Shown in pieces: positions 6,915 to 14,866 of a DNA stretch of 32,317 nt. Location of the stretch: assembly GCA_020636445.1 (NCBI GenBank), contig JACJXV010000044.1:1-32317 (forward strand), written 5' to 3'. Each line of letters starts with the position of its first letter. The stretch's first letter is position 1. The DNA is from Lewinellaceae bacterium. Its GTDB lineage: Bacteria; Bacteroidota; Bacteroidia; Chitinophagales; Saprospiraceae. The notes below the pieces were generated by a model. It was not told the origin of the DNA and did no database searches. It worked only from the letters and a program-made list of their open reading frames with translations. The translations under genes were made by a program, and so were the position numbers.

Positions 6915-8252
6915 TTGGACATAAGCAAAAGCATAATACAAGGCAAAGGCCGCTGGGGCATTGCCTTACTGATGAGCAGTTTGATTTTCGCGTTGGGGTG
7001 GTTACCCCGGCAGGCGGATTTCGGACTGCTCATCGCTTTTTATATGCCGGCCTTTGCATTGTATGCTGCTGTTCTGTGGGCAAACCTGGCGGGTGATGAT
7101 TGGCGTTTTTACCGGGCTTTAGGTATCGGGCTTCGCTTGCTGCTCGTTTTTAGTTTCCCGCTACTTTCCGATGATGTGTATCGCTTTGTATGGGATGGCC
7201 GTTTACTGCTGCAGGGCATTAACCCTTTTGTCGCTTTACCCCGGGAGGTTTTGGCGCAGGGAGGTTCGCTACCCGGGGTAGATGCGGAATTATTCGGGCA
7301 TTTGAATTCGCCAGATTACTTTTCGGTCTATCCACCGCTGGCACAGTTCGTTTTTTTAACAGGAGTTGGGGTGTTTCCTACCTGGTTACCAGGGAGTGTT
7401 GTGGTCATGAAGCTGTTGCTTTTGGCCGCAGAAGCAGGCACCCTGCTGCTGTTGCCGCGCTTGTTAAAGCACTGGGGGGTACCGGAAAACCGGGTGCTTA
7501 TATACGCACTCAATCCTATGCTCGTCATCGAGATCATGGGCAACCTACACCTGGAAGGGCTGCTGATCTTTTTTCTGACCCTGGCCTTGTGGCTATTGGT
7601 TCGGGGGAAAGTAGCCTGGGGGGCAATGGCTTTTGCCGGTTCGGTTGCGGCTAAATTATTGCCCTTGCTTTTCATACCCCTGTTGCTGGGGCGGCTGGGC
7701 TGGCAGCGATTCTTGTATTTTAGCCTGGTGTTGGGGCTGCTGCTGGTCGTATTGTTTACGCCGCTGGTGGGCGGCCTGCTGCAGGGCGGCTTTCTGGAGA
7801 GTCTGCGCTTGTATTTTCGGCAGTTTGAATTTAATGCCAGCGGCTTTTATTTATTTAAAGCCTGGGGATACCTCACCCGGGGGTATAACCGGATCCAAAC
7901 GTTTGGCCCACAACTGGCGCTGTATACCTTGCTGGGCGTTCTGGTATTGGCGGCTGGGGAGTCGCGCCGGGATTGGCAAAGCCTGCCCGGGCGAATGCTG
8001 TTCGCGATATCCCTCTATCTTTTTGGAACCCCGATCGTCCATCCCTGGTACTTAGCCTTACCGGTTTTTTGCTGCTTATTTACCCCCTTTCGCTACCCTG
8101 TTTGGTGGTCGGCCATGGTGGTGCTCAGTTACAGTCATTACCTGGGTGGGCAGTTCCGCGAGAACTATTATCTCATAGCCGTGGAATACCTGGTAGTAGC
8201 CAGTGTATTAGTCTGGGAGTGGCGCCGGGAAAGCCCTCACCTGAGGTGGTAA
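6915..8252 (+). CDS. Polytopic GT-C type glycosyltransferase (DUF2029/mannosyltransferase-like)
   Basis: The product has 445 residues with about ten to twelve hydrophobic segments. After the first two helices comes SDDVYRFVWDGRLLLQGINP (residues 85-104), the acidic first-loop motif of lipid-phosphate-sugar-dependent GT-C enzymes, then YFSVYPPLAQFVF and ALNPMLVIEIMGNLHLEGLL, both familiar in bacterial polyprenyl-phosphate mannosyl/arabinosyl transferases. It likely takes sugar from a polyprenyl-phosphate donor, such as one made by the GT2 at 4413. The start is TTG at 6915; an ATG at 6972 is possible but would cut the first membrane helix. It is the last gene of the cluster and ends before a perfect hairpin at 8266. 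Confidence 0.78.
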   Translation: MDISKSIIQGKGRWGIALLMSSLIFALGWLPRQADFGLLIAFYMPAFALYAAVLWANLAGDDWRFYRALGIGLRLLLVFSFPLLSDDVYRFVWDGRLLLQGINPFVALPREVLAQGGSLPGVDAELFGHLNSPDYFSVYPPLAQFVFLTGVGVFPTWLPGSVVVMKLLLLAAEAGTLLLLPRLLKHWGVPENRVLIYALNPMLVIEIMGNLHLEGLLIFFLTLALWLLVRGKVAWGAMAFAGSVAAKLLPLLFIPLLLGRLGWQRFLYFSLVLGLLLVVLFTPLVGGLLQGGFLESLRLYFRQFEFNASGFYLFKAWGYLTRGYNRIQTFGPQLALYTLLGVLVLAAGESRRDWQSLPGRMLFAISLYLFGTPIVHPWYLALPVFCCLFTPFRYPVWWSAMVVLSYSHYLGGQFRENYYLIAVEYLVVASVLVWEWRRESPHLRW

Positions 8253-8265
8253 GTGTTGGAGATGA

Positions 8266-8302
8266 CGTCAAGCGCGATTCAGATCCTGAATCGCGCTTGA
8301 CG
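8266..8302. terminator. 17-bp perfect hairpin between convergent genes
   Basis: CGTCAAGCGCGATTCAG (8266-8282) and its exact reverse complement (8286-8302) enclose the loop ATC. It is GC-rich and lies between the GT-C gene (ends 8252) and the rhodanese gene (ends 8309). No T-tract follows on either strand, so it may end transcripts with help or protect 3' ends. Confidence 0.6.
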
Positions 8303-8308
8303 GAGTAA

Positions 8309-8614
8309 CTATCCCAACTTGCGGGCTACATTTTGCCAGCTTCCACCATTGTGGGCCTCAATGCCCGCCTGGCGCAGCATCCGTGCGGCCATCCCACTAC
8401 GGCTGCCCGAGCGGCAGCAGGTGATTACCGGGCGGTTTTGTTTTTTTAGTTGTGCTACTTGCTTGCCAATTTCCTGCAAAGGAATATTCTTGGACTTGTT
8501 GTAATGCCCTTGCTTGAATTCAGCAGGCGTGCGCACGTCAATAATTACAGCATTCCGTTGGGCGATGGCTTGTAAATCGGGCCCTTGGAAAATGTTTTTC
8601 AACCAGGTTATCAT
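8309..8614 (-). CDS. Single-domain rhodanese-like sulfurtransferase
   Basis: The product has 101 residues from the ATG at 8614; the longer open frame upstream runs through repeat sequence and is not plausible. The whole protein is one rhodanese domain: VIIDVRTPAEFKQGHYNKSKNIP (residues 23-45) and the active-site loop CCRSGSRS (66-73), where one of the two Cys residues should carry the persulfide. Family members transfer sulfane sulfur (PspE/GlpE-like). The N-terminal MITWLKNIFQG is only weakly hydrophobic, so it is probably cytoplasmic. It stands alone, and its partner is unknown. Confidence 0.88.
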   Translation of the reverse strand: MITWLKNIFQGPDLQAIAQRNAVIIDVRTPAEFKQGHYNKSKNIPLQEIGKQVAQLKKQNRPVITCCRSGSRSGMAARMLRQAGIEAHNGGSWQNVARKLG

Positions 8615-8843
8615 ATTGGTATTGTTCGATTTTCGGCAAAGATGCAGCAAATAGGGGTGTTGATTGGTGATCGTGGTCACTGGGGTAGAGGCGAAATGAG
8701 CCCTTCGACTGCGCTCAGGAACCGCCCGCCTGCAAATAGCTTTGGCGGACGACCCGGCCTTCACTAAAGTTTCGGCGGGCGAAGTCAGAACAAAGAGTAA
8801 CGAATAACAAGTAACAAAAAATTTACCCTCGACGCAGTCGGGG
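8615..8843. repeat. Repeat-rich intergenic spacer
   Basis: I see no gene here. The stretch contains CCCTTCGACTGCGCTCAGG (8701-8719), a sequence type that recurs between genes of many Bacteroidota, then two related G/C-rich stretches (AGCTTTGGCGGACG and AAGTTTCGGCGGGCG), and three degenerate heptamers GAGTAAC GAATAAC AAGTAAC at 8795-8815. Together with the heptamer array that follows, it looks like accumulated dispersed repeats rather than regulatory DNA for the rhodanese. Confidence 0.5.
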
Positions 8844-9004
8844 CCAGTCACCAGTCACCAGCCACCAGTCACCAGCCACCAGTCACCAGTCACCAGTCAC
8901 CAGCCACCAGCCACCAGCCACCAGCCACCAGCCACCAGCCACCAGCCACCAGTCACCAGTCACCAGCCACCAGTCACCAGCCACCAGTCATCAGCCACCA
9001 GTCA
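8844..9004. repeat. 23-unit tandem heptamer array CCAG(T/C)CA
   Basis: Exactly 161 bases form 23 head-to-tail units of seven bases, nearly all CCAGTCA or CCAGCCA; units 22 and 23 include the only other change (TCAGCCA at unit 22). Seven consecutive units (9-15) are CCAGCCA, while the flanks alternate. The array ends directly against the stop codon of the ABC transporter gene (9005-9007), so it would form the start of that gene's 3' untranslated region, read as TGGCTGG/TGACTGG. It has no spacers and is not a CRISPR. Confidence 0.95.
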
Positions 9005-10813
9005 TCACTGATACCCCTGTGCTTGCAGGTTAAACAGCTCGGCGTATTTACCATTCTGGGCAAGTAACTCGGCATGTGATCCCAGCTCCAGGATTTCCCC
9101 GTTTTCGAGTACCAGAATGCGATCAGCCATTCGGACCGTTGAGAACCGGTGCGAGATGAGTACGGCGGAACGACCGCTAATCAGCTCAGCAAAGCGTTGG
9201 AATACTTCATGTTCTGCCCGCGCATCAAGCGCAGCGGTAGGCTCATCGAGGATGAACAGTTGGGCTTCGCGCATGTAAGCCCTGGCGAGGGCAATTTTTT
9301 GCCATTGGCCACCGGAGAGTTCTACGCCATCCTGGAAACGCTTGCCCAGCACCTGATCGAAGCCAGTGGGAAACTGCTTGATAATCAAATCGGCCAGACT
9401 TTTGCGGGCGGCATCTGAAATGCGTCCTTCTTCCTCCCGGTGCTGAATACTACCAACGGCAATATTTTCGCCTGCGGACAACTGATAACGGAGGTAGTCC
9501 TGAAAGATAATGCCGATATGGCTGCGCAGGTCGTGGAGTTCGTAATCCCGCAGATCAACCCCATCTACCAGAATACGACCTTCGGTGGGGTCATAGAGGC
9601 GTGCGAGTAGTTTTACCAGGGTTGTTTTTCCTGCACCATTTTCGCCGACCAGGGCCAGTTTTTCACCGGCTTTCAGGGTGAAGGATAGATTGCGAACTGC
9701 CCAGCGCTCCGTGCCGGGATATCGAAAACTGACGTTTTCAAAGACAAACCCCTCCTTGATCGGGGTAGGGAAGGGGCGGCAGTTGGGGCGGGAAACGATA
9801 CTGGGCTTTATTTCAAAAAAATCAAAAAGGTCCTGTAAGTAGAGTGCACTTTCCGTGATGCGGGAGAAGCGGCTCATAATGCTTTCCAGCAGGCCATGCA
9901 TCCGGCTGAAAGAGCCCGAAAGAAACGTTAGTGATCCTACCGTAATCGCTCCGCTAATGGTTTGCATTGCGATGAGGACATAAGCACCGTAATAGGCCAT
10001 GGTTCCCAGGGCGGCCAGGCCGACCCCCCAACTGCTCCGCTGGATTGCTATTTTGCGATTAGCCAGATAATAGCGATGAGATAATTCACGGAACCGATTA
10101 GTCAGGAAGTCAGAAAGATTAAAAATTTTAACTTCCTTGGCGGTTTCATCACTGGCACCGATGTAGCGGAGGTAATCCAATTCGCGCCGCTCGGGGGTCC
10201 AGCTGCGGGTGAGGGAGTAGGAGCGTTGGTTGAAATAACTTTCGCCCAGAAAAGTAGGGATAACGGCAATCAATAAGATAAGTAACAACCAGGGGTTGAA
10301 AGCGATTAAACCGCCCGAAAGGATAACTACCGTAATGATATCCTGAAATTGGGAAAGCACCTGTGACATCAGTACGGTACGACTGGAGGTTTGCCGCCGG
10401 GCCCGTTCGAGCTTGTCGTAGAATTCGGGATTTTCGAACTGGTACATATCAAGCGTAGCTGCGTGTGCCATGATATCAACCGAAGTTTGGTTGGCAACCA
10501 GGTCACCTAATAAGGTATCCGTCAGGCCAATAGCCCGGTTTAAAATATCGCTCAGGATAGTGATTCCCAATTCTGCGCCAAGTAACCACCACAACTGATT
10601 GAGATCTTTCGTGGGAGCGTCTATCAGGCGAATAATTTCGTCAATGATTAATTTACCCAGGTAAAGGGTGATCAGAGGAATGCCTGCCTTGACAAGGCGC
10701 AGGGAAATGTTGGCTATCGTCAGGCCTGGGCTGGTTTGCCAGATCAGGCGGAAAAAGCGGGGTAGATTTTGCAGGGCGGTAAATTGCTCGCGAAATTTGC
10801 GGGATTCGGCCAT
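9005..10813 (-). CDS. ABC exporter, fused membrane and ATPase domains
   Basis: I start at the ATG at 10813 (MAESRKFREQF), giving 602 residues; the open frame extends to 10993 but that stretch is not conserved-looking. Residues about 20-330 are the six-helix type I exporter domain. The ATPase follows: Walker A GENGAGKTT, Q-loop IIFQDYLRYQ, signature LSGGQWQK, Walker B LFILDEPTAALD and the H-loop SHRFSTV are all intact. Such half-transporters work as dimers in the inner membrane and export lipids, peptides or drugs; the substrate cannot be assigned. It is divergent from the helicase gene. The tandem heptamer array begins at its stop codon. Confidence 0.9.
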   Translation of the reverse strand: MAESRKFREQFTALQNLPRFFRLIWQTSPGLTIANISLRLVKAGIPLITLYLGKLIIDEIIRLIDAPTKDLNQLWWLLGAELGITILSDILNRAIGLTDTLLGDLVANQTSVDIMAHAATLDMYQFENPEFYDKLERARRQTSSRTVLMSQVLSQFQDIITVVILSGGLIAFNPWLLLILLIAVIPTFLGESYFNQRSYSLTRSWTPERRELDYLRYIGASDETAKEVKIFNLSDFLTNRFRELSHRYYLANRKIAIQRSSWGVGLAALGTMAYYGAYVLIAMQTISGAITVGSLTFLSGSFSRMHGLLESIMSRFSRITESALYLQDLFDFFEIKPSIVSRPNCRPFPTPIKEGFVFENVSFRYPGTERWAVRNLSFTLKAGEKLALVGENGAGKTTLVKLLARLYDPTEGRILVDGVDLRDYELHDLRSHIGIIFQDYLRYQLSAGENIAVGSIQHREEEGRISDAARKSLADLIIKQFPTGFDQVLGKRFQDGVELSGGQWQKIALARAYMREAQLFILDEPTAALDARAEHEVFQRFAELISGRSAVLISHRFSTVRMADRILVLENGEILELGSHAELLAQNGKYAELFNLQAQGYQ

Positions 10814-10987
10814 AGAGCATTTGTAGTAAGCGAAAATGGTTAAGTTAGGGACTTGGTATGAAAAACACCTTTCCCGGAAAGTAGTTGTATCGGCTAAAAA
10901 TAATCTGAAGCGGAAGAAGTTTGCCGGTAGGATGAACCATTTTACCCCGAATTCCCTTTCCTTTGCCAGAACCAATGGATGAGGGGT

Positions 10988-11143
10988 ATGCAACCTGAGC
11001 AGGAAATAAAGGTATTGCAGGAATTAAAGCAATTACTCTTGCAGGAAAAGCAGGAGGATTTTGAGGCTTTCCGCAAGTTAATGGAACAACTTCCCCTGGA
11101 TAAACGCCGGGCGCAGGGCCTGGCCTGGACCCTTTGCAGGTAA
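10988..11143 (+). pseudogene. N-terminal piece of the helicase, out of frame with the rest
   Basis: From the ATG at 10988 a 51-codon frame reads a Gln/Glu/Leu-rich helical segment ending QLPLDKRRAQGLAWTLCR and a TAA at 11141. IGHMBP2-like helicases of Bacteroidota begin with just such a helix followed by a GLAWxPL-type segment that runs straight into the beta domain. Inserting one C into the CCC at 11130-11132 would give GLAWTPLQVTQQG and join this piece to the main frame. So this is the true N-terminus separated by a one-base deletion, or by a sequence error. Confidence 0.7.
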
Positions 11144-12909
11144 CGCAGCAGGGGTATACGCTGGGGGAGCGCGCCTTCCTCACCGTGGAGCGTACCTCCC
11201 AATTAGGGACAGAGCACCAATTTCGCTCCGGCAAAGTGGTGCGGTTGTTTTCGCAGGTAGCGGGTGTTCGCAACCCGGAACGCATTGGGGTAGTGTACTG
11301 GGTCGATAAGGACCGGATGCGAATCGTGCTCAATGCCCGGGATTTGCCGGACTGGCTCGGCCTGAGACAACTGGCGGTCGATTTACAGTTCGACGAGCGG
11401 ACCTACCTGGAAATGGAGAAAGCCCTGGAACAAGTCATGAAAGCCGGACAAGGACGATTGGCGGAGTTACGGGCCGTATTACTGGGAAGCCGGGAGCCCG
11501 TTTTTCGCCCCTTAATTGATCCTCCGATTATTCCGGAGCTCAATCCCTCGCAAAATGAAGCCATCCAGACGATTCTGTCTGCCGAGGATGTCGCCATCAT
11601 CCACGGCCCACCGGGTACCGGCAAAACCACCACGCTGGTTTATGGGATCCGGGAGCTGTGCCAGACGGAGGCCTGTGTGCTGGTAACGGCACCCAGTAAC
11701 ACGGCCGTAGATTTGTTAACCGAACGGTTGGCAGATGCCGGGTTACGGGTGGTACGCCTGGGCAACATTTCCCGGGTCGATGAAAACCTCATTCGCCATA
11801 CCCTGGAAGTGCAGGTTGCCGAGCATCCGGATGCCAAGCATATTAAGAAGGTAAAAATGCAGGCGGCAGAACTGCGCAAGCAAGCCCACCGCTTCAAACG
11901 CCGTTTTGACCACGAAGCCCGTGATCAGCGGCGCTCTTTAAAAGAAGAAGCCAACGAATTATCCGCCTGGGCTAACCAGCTCGAAGACCGACTGGTTGAG
12001 CAAATCCTCGATGGGGCCCAGGTGATTACCTGTACCCTGGTAGGTGCCGCCCATCCGGTACTGGAAAAGCGAAAGTTCAGAACCGTGGTGGTCGATGAGG
12101 CTGCTCAGGCGCTGGAACCCGCAACCTGGATTCCAATTTTACGGGCATCGCGGGTAGTACTTACCGGGGATCCCTTCCAGCTGCCTCCCACCGTTAAGTC
12201 CAGAATAGCCCAAAAAGGTGGATTCAATATCACGTTGATGGAAAAATGGCTGGAACGGGAAGGTACTGCCTCCCTCCTGCGAACGCAGTACCGGATGAAT
12301 GCTATCATCATGGGTTTTTCCAATCAACAATTCTATGGGAACGCACTGGAAGCTGCTCCCCAGGTGAAGAACTGGTGTTTGCCGGAACCGCATCATCAAC
12401 CACTGATTTTCATTGATACGGCCGGGACGGGTTTTGAAGAAAAAATGCATGCCGCTTACCAGAGCCGCTATAATCCGGAGGAATATATGATCCTGCGGGA
12501 GCACCTCTACCAGTTGCTGGATGCGGTAGCCAGTGAAGAGGGCACTGAATCACCCTCAATCGCCCTGATTTCACCCTACCGCGAACAGGTGGTACATATG
12601 ACGGAAGCCGTTCGCGAAGACCCGCGCCTGATGGGAATGCCACTTACCATCAACACAATCGATGGTTTTCAGGGACAGGAACGCGATGTGGTCTACCTGT
12701 CCCTGGTACGTTCAAACGGCAAAACGGAGATCGGTTTTCTCCAGGATTTCCGGCGGATGAATGTAGCGATGACTCGCGCCCGCAAACAACTGGTCGTCGT
12801 CGGGGATAGTGCTACGATCGGAGCCACCCCCTTTTACCAACAGTTTTTGGAGTACTGTGAGCTGCACGGTGCCTACCGTACGGCCTGGGAGTATATGCAC
12901 GGGAGCTAA
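11134..12909 (+). CDS. IGHMBP2/DNA2-like superfamily 1 helicase (main part)
   Basis: The frame has 591 codons from a TTG at 11134. It shows a beta domain (residues 5-100), Walker A HGPPGTGKTTT (157-167), motif Ia VLVTAPSNTAVDLL, Walker B VVVDEAAQALEP (318-329), motif III VLTGDPFQLPPT, and the C-terminal TIDGFQGQERDVVYLSLVRS and MNVAMTRARKQLVVVGD. This is the set of UvrD/Upf1-like 5'-3' DNA/RNA helicases. All motor motifs are intact. The missing N-terminal helix is encoded just upstream in another phase (10988-11143); the joined protein would be about 640 residues. Translation from the TTG alone would lose only the N-terminal helix, so activity may remain. It is probably not in an operon. Confidence 0.88.
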   Translation: MQVTQQGYTLGERAFLTVERTSQLGTEHQFRSGKVVRLFSQVAGVRNPERIGVVYWVDKDRMRIVLNARDLPDWLGLRQLAVDLQFDERTYLEMEKALEQVMKAGQGRLAELRAVLLGSREPVFRPLIDPPIIPELNPSQNEAIQTILSAEDVAIIHGPPGTGKTTTLVYGIRELCQTEACVLVTAPSNTAVDLLTERLADAGLRVVRLGNISRVDENLIRHTLEVQVAEHPDAKHIKKVKMQAAELRKQAHRFKRRFDHEARDQRRSLKEEANELSAWANQLEDRLVEQILDGAQVITCTLVGAAHPVLEKRKFRTVVVDEAAQALEPATWIPILRASRVVLTGDPFQLPPTVKSRIAQKGGFNITLMEKWLEREGTASLLRTQYRMNAIIMGFSNQQFYGNALEAAPQVKNWCLPEPHHQPLIFIDTAGTGFEEKMHAAYQSRYNPEEYMILREHLYQLLDAVASEEGTESPSIALISPYREQVVHMTEAVREDPRLMGMPLTINTIDGFQGQERDVVYLSLVRSNGKTEIGFLQDFRRMNVAMTRARKQLVVVGDSATIGATPFYQQFLEYCELHGAYRTAWEYMHGS

Positions 12910-13159
12910 GCCATTGGGTCGGTCAAGGCTTGAGGGCGACGGTAGTGGTAAGGGGTAGGTACACCAGCAAGGTATTCAAGCGAGCCGTCAACTACGCAAG
13001 GAAGGAAAACAAGCGAGCTGTCAGGTACGCAGATGCCACCAAAAAACAAAACTGACAATAACTGCCGGGCCTCAGTCGTTTTGCAGCAGAAGTTTGCCGG
13101 AGAATACCGGTATTTCCCGTAAATTTACTACCCTTACCAGCGCAAAACGCAAACCCGAC
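12910..13159. other. Spacer with a 22-bp imperfect direct repeat
   Basis: No gene is visible. Two copies of CAAGCGAGC(C/T)GTCA(AC/GG)TACGCA lie at 12977-12998 and 13010-13031, differing at three positions and 33 bases apart. A possible promoter for porX follows: TTTG at 13093-13096 and TAAATTTA at 13120-13127 (one mismatch to TAnnTTTG), 23 bases apart. Confidence 0.45.
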
Positions 13160-14716
13160 ATGGAAAACATCAAAATACTCTGGGCTGACGATGAAATTGA
13201 TTTGCTGAAACCCCAACTCCTTTTTCTGGAAAAGCGAGGTTATGAGGTAGTAACCGTCACCAACGGCCATGATGCCCTGGAGGAGTGCGAGCAGGATCGC
13301 GATATTGATGTCGTTTTCCTGGACGAGAGTATGCCCGGGATCACGGGTTTGGAAACTCTTTCGCGCATAAAGGCCAGCTATCCCAACCTGCCCGTGGTGA
13401 TGATCACCAAGAACGAGGCAGAGAATGTAATGGAGGAAGCCTTAGGCTCCCAAATCTCCGACTACCTGATCAAGCCCGTCAATCCCAACCAGATATTACT
13501 GACCCTTAAGAAGATTATCGATAACAAGCGCCTGGTGCGGGAAAAGACCTCTTCGGACTACCAGCAGGAATTCCGCCAGATTTTCATGGAGATCAACTCG
13601 GGATTAAATTATGAAGAGTGGGTCGACATCTACCGTAAGATAATTAACTGGGAGTTGAAAATTGATCATTCCAACTCTACCGGAATGGCCGATATCCTGG
13701 CGATGCAAAAAAAAGAAGCTAATGCCGAGTTCGGTAAATACGTAGCCAAAAATTATCTGGACTGGCTGGTAGAAGGAGAGAAAGCCCCGGTTATGTCTGC
13801 CAACTTGTTACGGAAAAAAGTCTTCCCCCTGATGAGCGATGAGCGGCCGACCGTAGTCCTCTTGCTCGACAACCTGCGCTATGACCAGTGGAAGATGATT
13901 GAGCCTATCCTGACGGAGCTGTACCGGTTGGAAGAGGAAAGCTATTTCTTCAGCATTCTGCCTACGGCGACCCAGTACAGCCGGAATGCCATTTTTGCCG
14001 GGATGATGCCCGTCGATATTGAGAAACGCTATAAAGATTGGTGGAAAAACGACAACGACGAAGGGGGCAAAAACCTCTTCGAAGGCGAGTTGTTTGCCGA
14101 ACAGGTGAAGCGCACCTTTCGCAAAGATATTAAACAGGAATACTTGAAAATCACCAATGTCAACAGTGCCCGGCAGATGCAGGATAACATCCTCAACTAC
14201 CTCAACAATGATATTACGGTGATCGTCTATAACTTCATCGATATGCTTTCCCATGCCCGTACGGAAATGGAAGTGCTCAAGGAACTGGCCGGCGATGAGA
14301 AGGCTTACCGGTCGCTGACGCGCTCCTGGTTCCAGAACTCGCCGCTATGGGGCGCCCTGGAACGATTAGCAGAACGCGATGTACAATTGATTGTCACCAC
14401 CGATCACGGAACTATCCGGGTGAACAACCCCTCCAAAGTGGTTGGCGACCGCGAAACCACCACCAACCTCCGCTATAAAGTAGGGCGTAACCTGCAGTAT
14501 GATCGGAAAGACGTACTCGAAATTCGCGACCCCGCGGAGGCGGGCCTACCCCGGCCCAACGTAAGCTCGGCCTTTATTTTCGCCAAAGAAGATTCATTCT
14601 TCCTTTACCCCAATAATTACAATTATTACTACAACTACTACAAAAACACCTTCCAGCACGGTGGCATTTCGCTGGAAGAGATGATTTGTCCGGTAGTGCG
14701 GTTGCGGTCGAAGTAA
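13160..14716 (+). CDS. porX: PorX-type response regulator with PglZ domain
   Basis: I start at the ATG at 13160 (MENIKILWADDEIDLL), which gives 518 residues, the size of known PorX proteins. Residues 1-120 are a receiver domain with the acidic pair DDE (10-12), phosphoacceptor Asp55 (FLDESMPG) and Lys105 (YLIKPV). After a helical linker, residues about 225-510 form the PglZ domain of the alkaline phosphatase superfamily: LLLDNLRYDQW, LPTATQYSRNAIF (nucleophile Thr region), and TTDHGTIRVNNP. In Porphyromonas and Flavobacterium, PorX works with the PorY kinase and SigP to control type IX secretion genes. No DNA-binding domain is present. It is encoded alone here, convergent with the sdh operon. 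Confidence 0.93.
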   Translation: MENIKILWADDEIDLLKPQLLFLEKRGYEVVTVTNGHDALEECEQDRDIDVVFLDESMPGITGLETLSRIKASYPNLPVVMITKNEAENVMEEALGSQISDYLIKPVNPNQILLTLKKIIDNKRLVREKTSSDYQQEFRQIFMEINSGLNYEEWVDIYRKIINWELKIDHSNSTGMADILAMQKKEANAEFGKYVAKNYLDWLVEGEKAPVMSANLLRKKVFPLMSDERPTVVLLLDNLRYDQWKMIEPILTELYRLEEESYFFSILPTATQYSRNAIFAGMMPVDIEKRYKDWWKNDNDEGGKNLFEGELFAEQVKRTFRKDIKQEYLKITNVNSARQMQDNILNYLNNDITVIVYNFIDMLSHARTEMEVLKELAGDEKAYRSLTRSWFQNSPLWGALERLAERDVQLIVTTDHGTIRVNNPSKVVGDRETTTNLRYKVGRNLQYDRKDVLEIRDPAEAGLPRPNVSSAFIFAKEDSFFLYPNNYNYYYNYYKNTFQHGGISLEEMICPVVRLRSK

Positions 14717-14793
14717 ATTGGGCTTTAGCTAATTCATTATGGGTTGGTTTAAGGATGTCGGGATTGTACGAGCAACCGGAGTGTCCAAAAGAA

Positions 14794-14826
14794 AATGGGA
14801 AACCAGCATACCGCTGATTTCCCATT
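14794..14826 (-). terminator. Intrinsic terminator of the sdh operon
   Basis: The stem AATGGGAAACCAGC / GCTGATTTCCCATT (14 bp, one mismatch, 5-base loop) lies between the convergent porX and sdhB genes. On the minus strand it is followed by a T-rich run (TTTTCTTTT), so it fits a terminator for sdhCAB and may act in both directions. Confidence 0.7.
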
Positions 14827-14866
14827 CCTGATTCATGTCCTTAGGCTGATGCTTCAGGAGTGTTTA

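Noticed and set aside
8615..8851. N-terminal extension of the rhodanese
   Set aside because: The extra codons run through intergenic repeats and read as random sequence; the domain is complete from 8614.
8844..9004. CRISPR array
   Set aside because: Units are seven bases with no spacers and no cas genes nearby; it is a simple tandem repeat.
11128..11143. Programmed -1 frameshift in the helicase
   Set aside because: The bases ACC CTT TGC do not form an X XXY YYZ slippery site in the zero frame, re-pairing would be poor, and I see no obvious downstream stem; a simple deletion or error is more likely.
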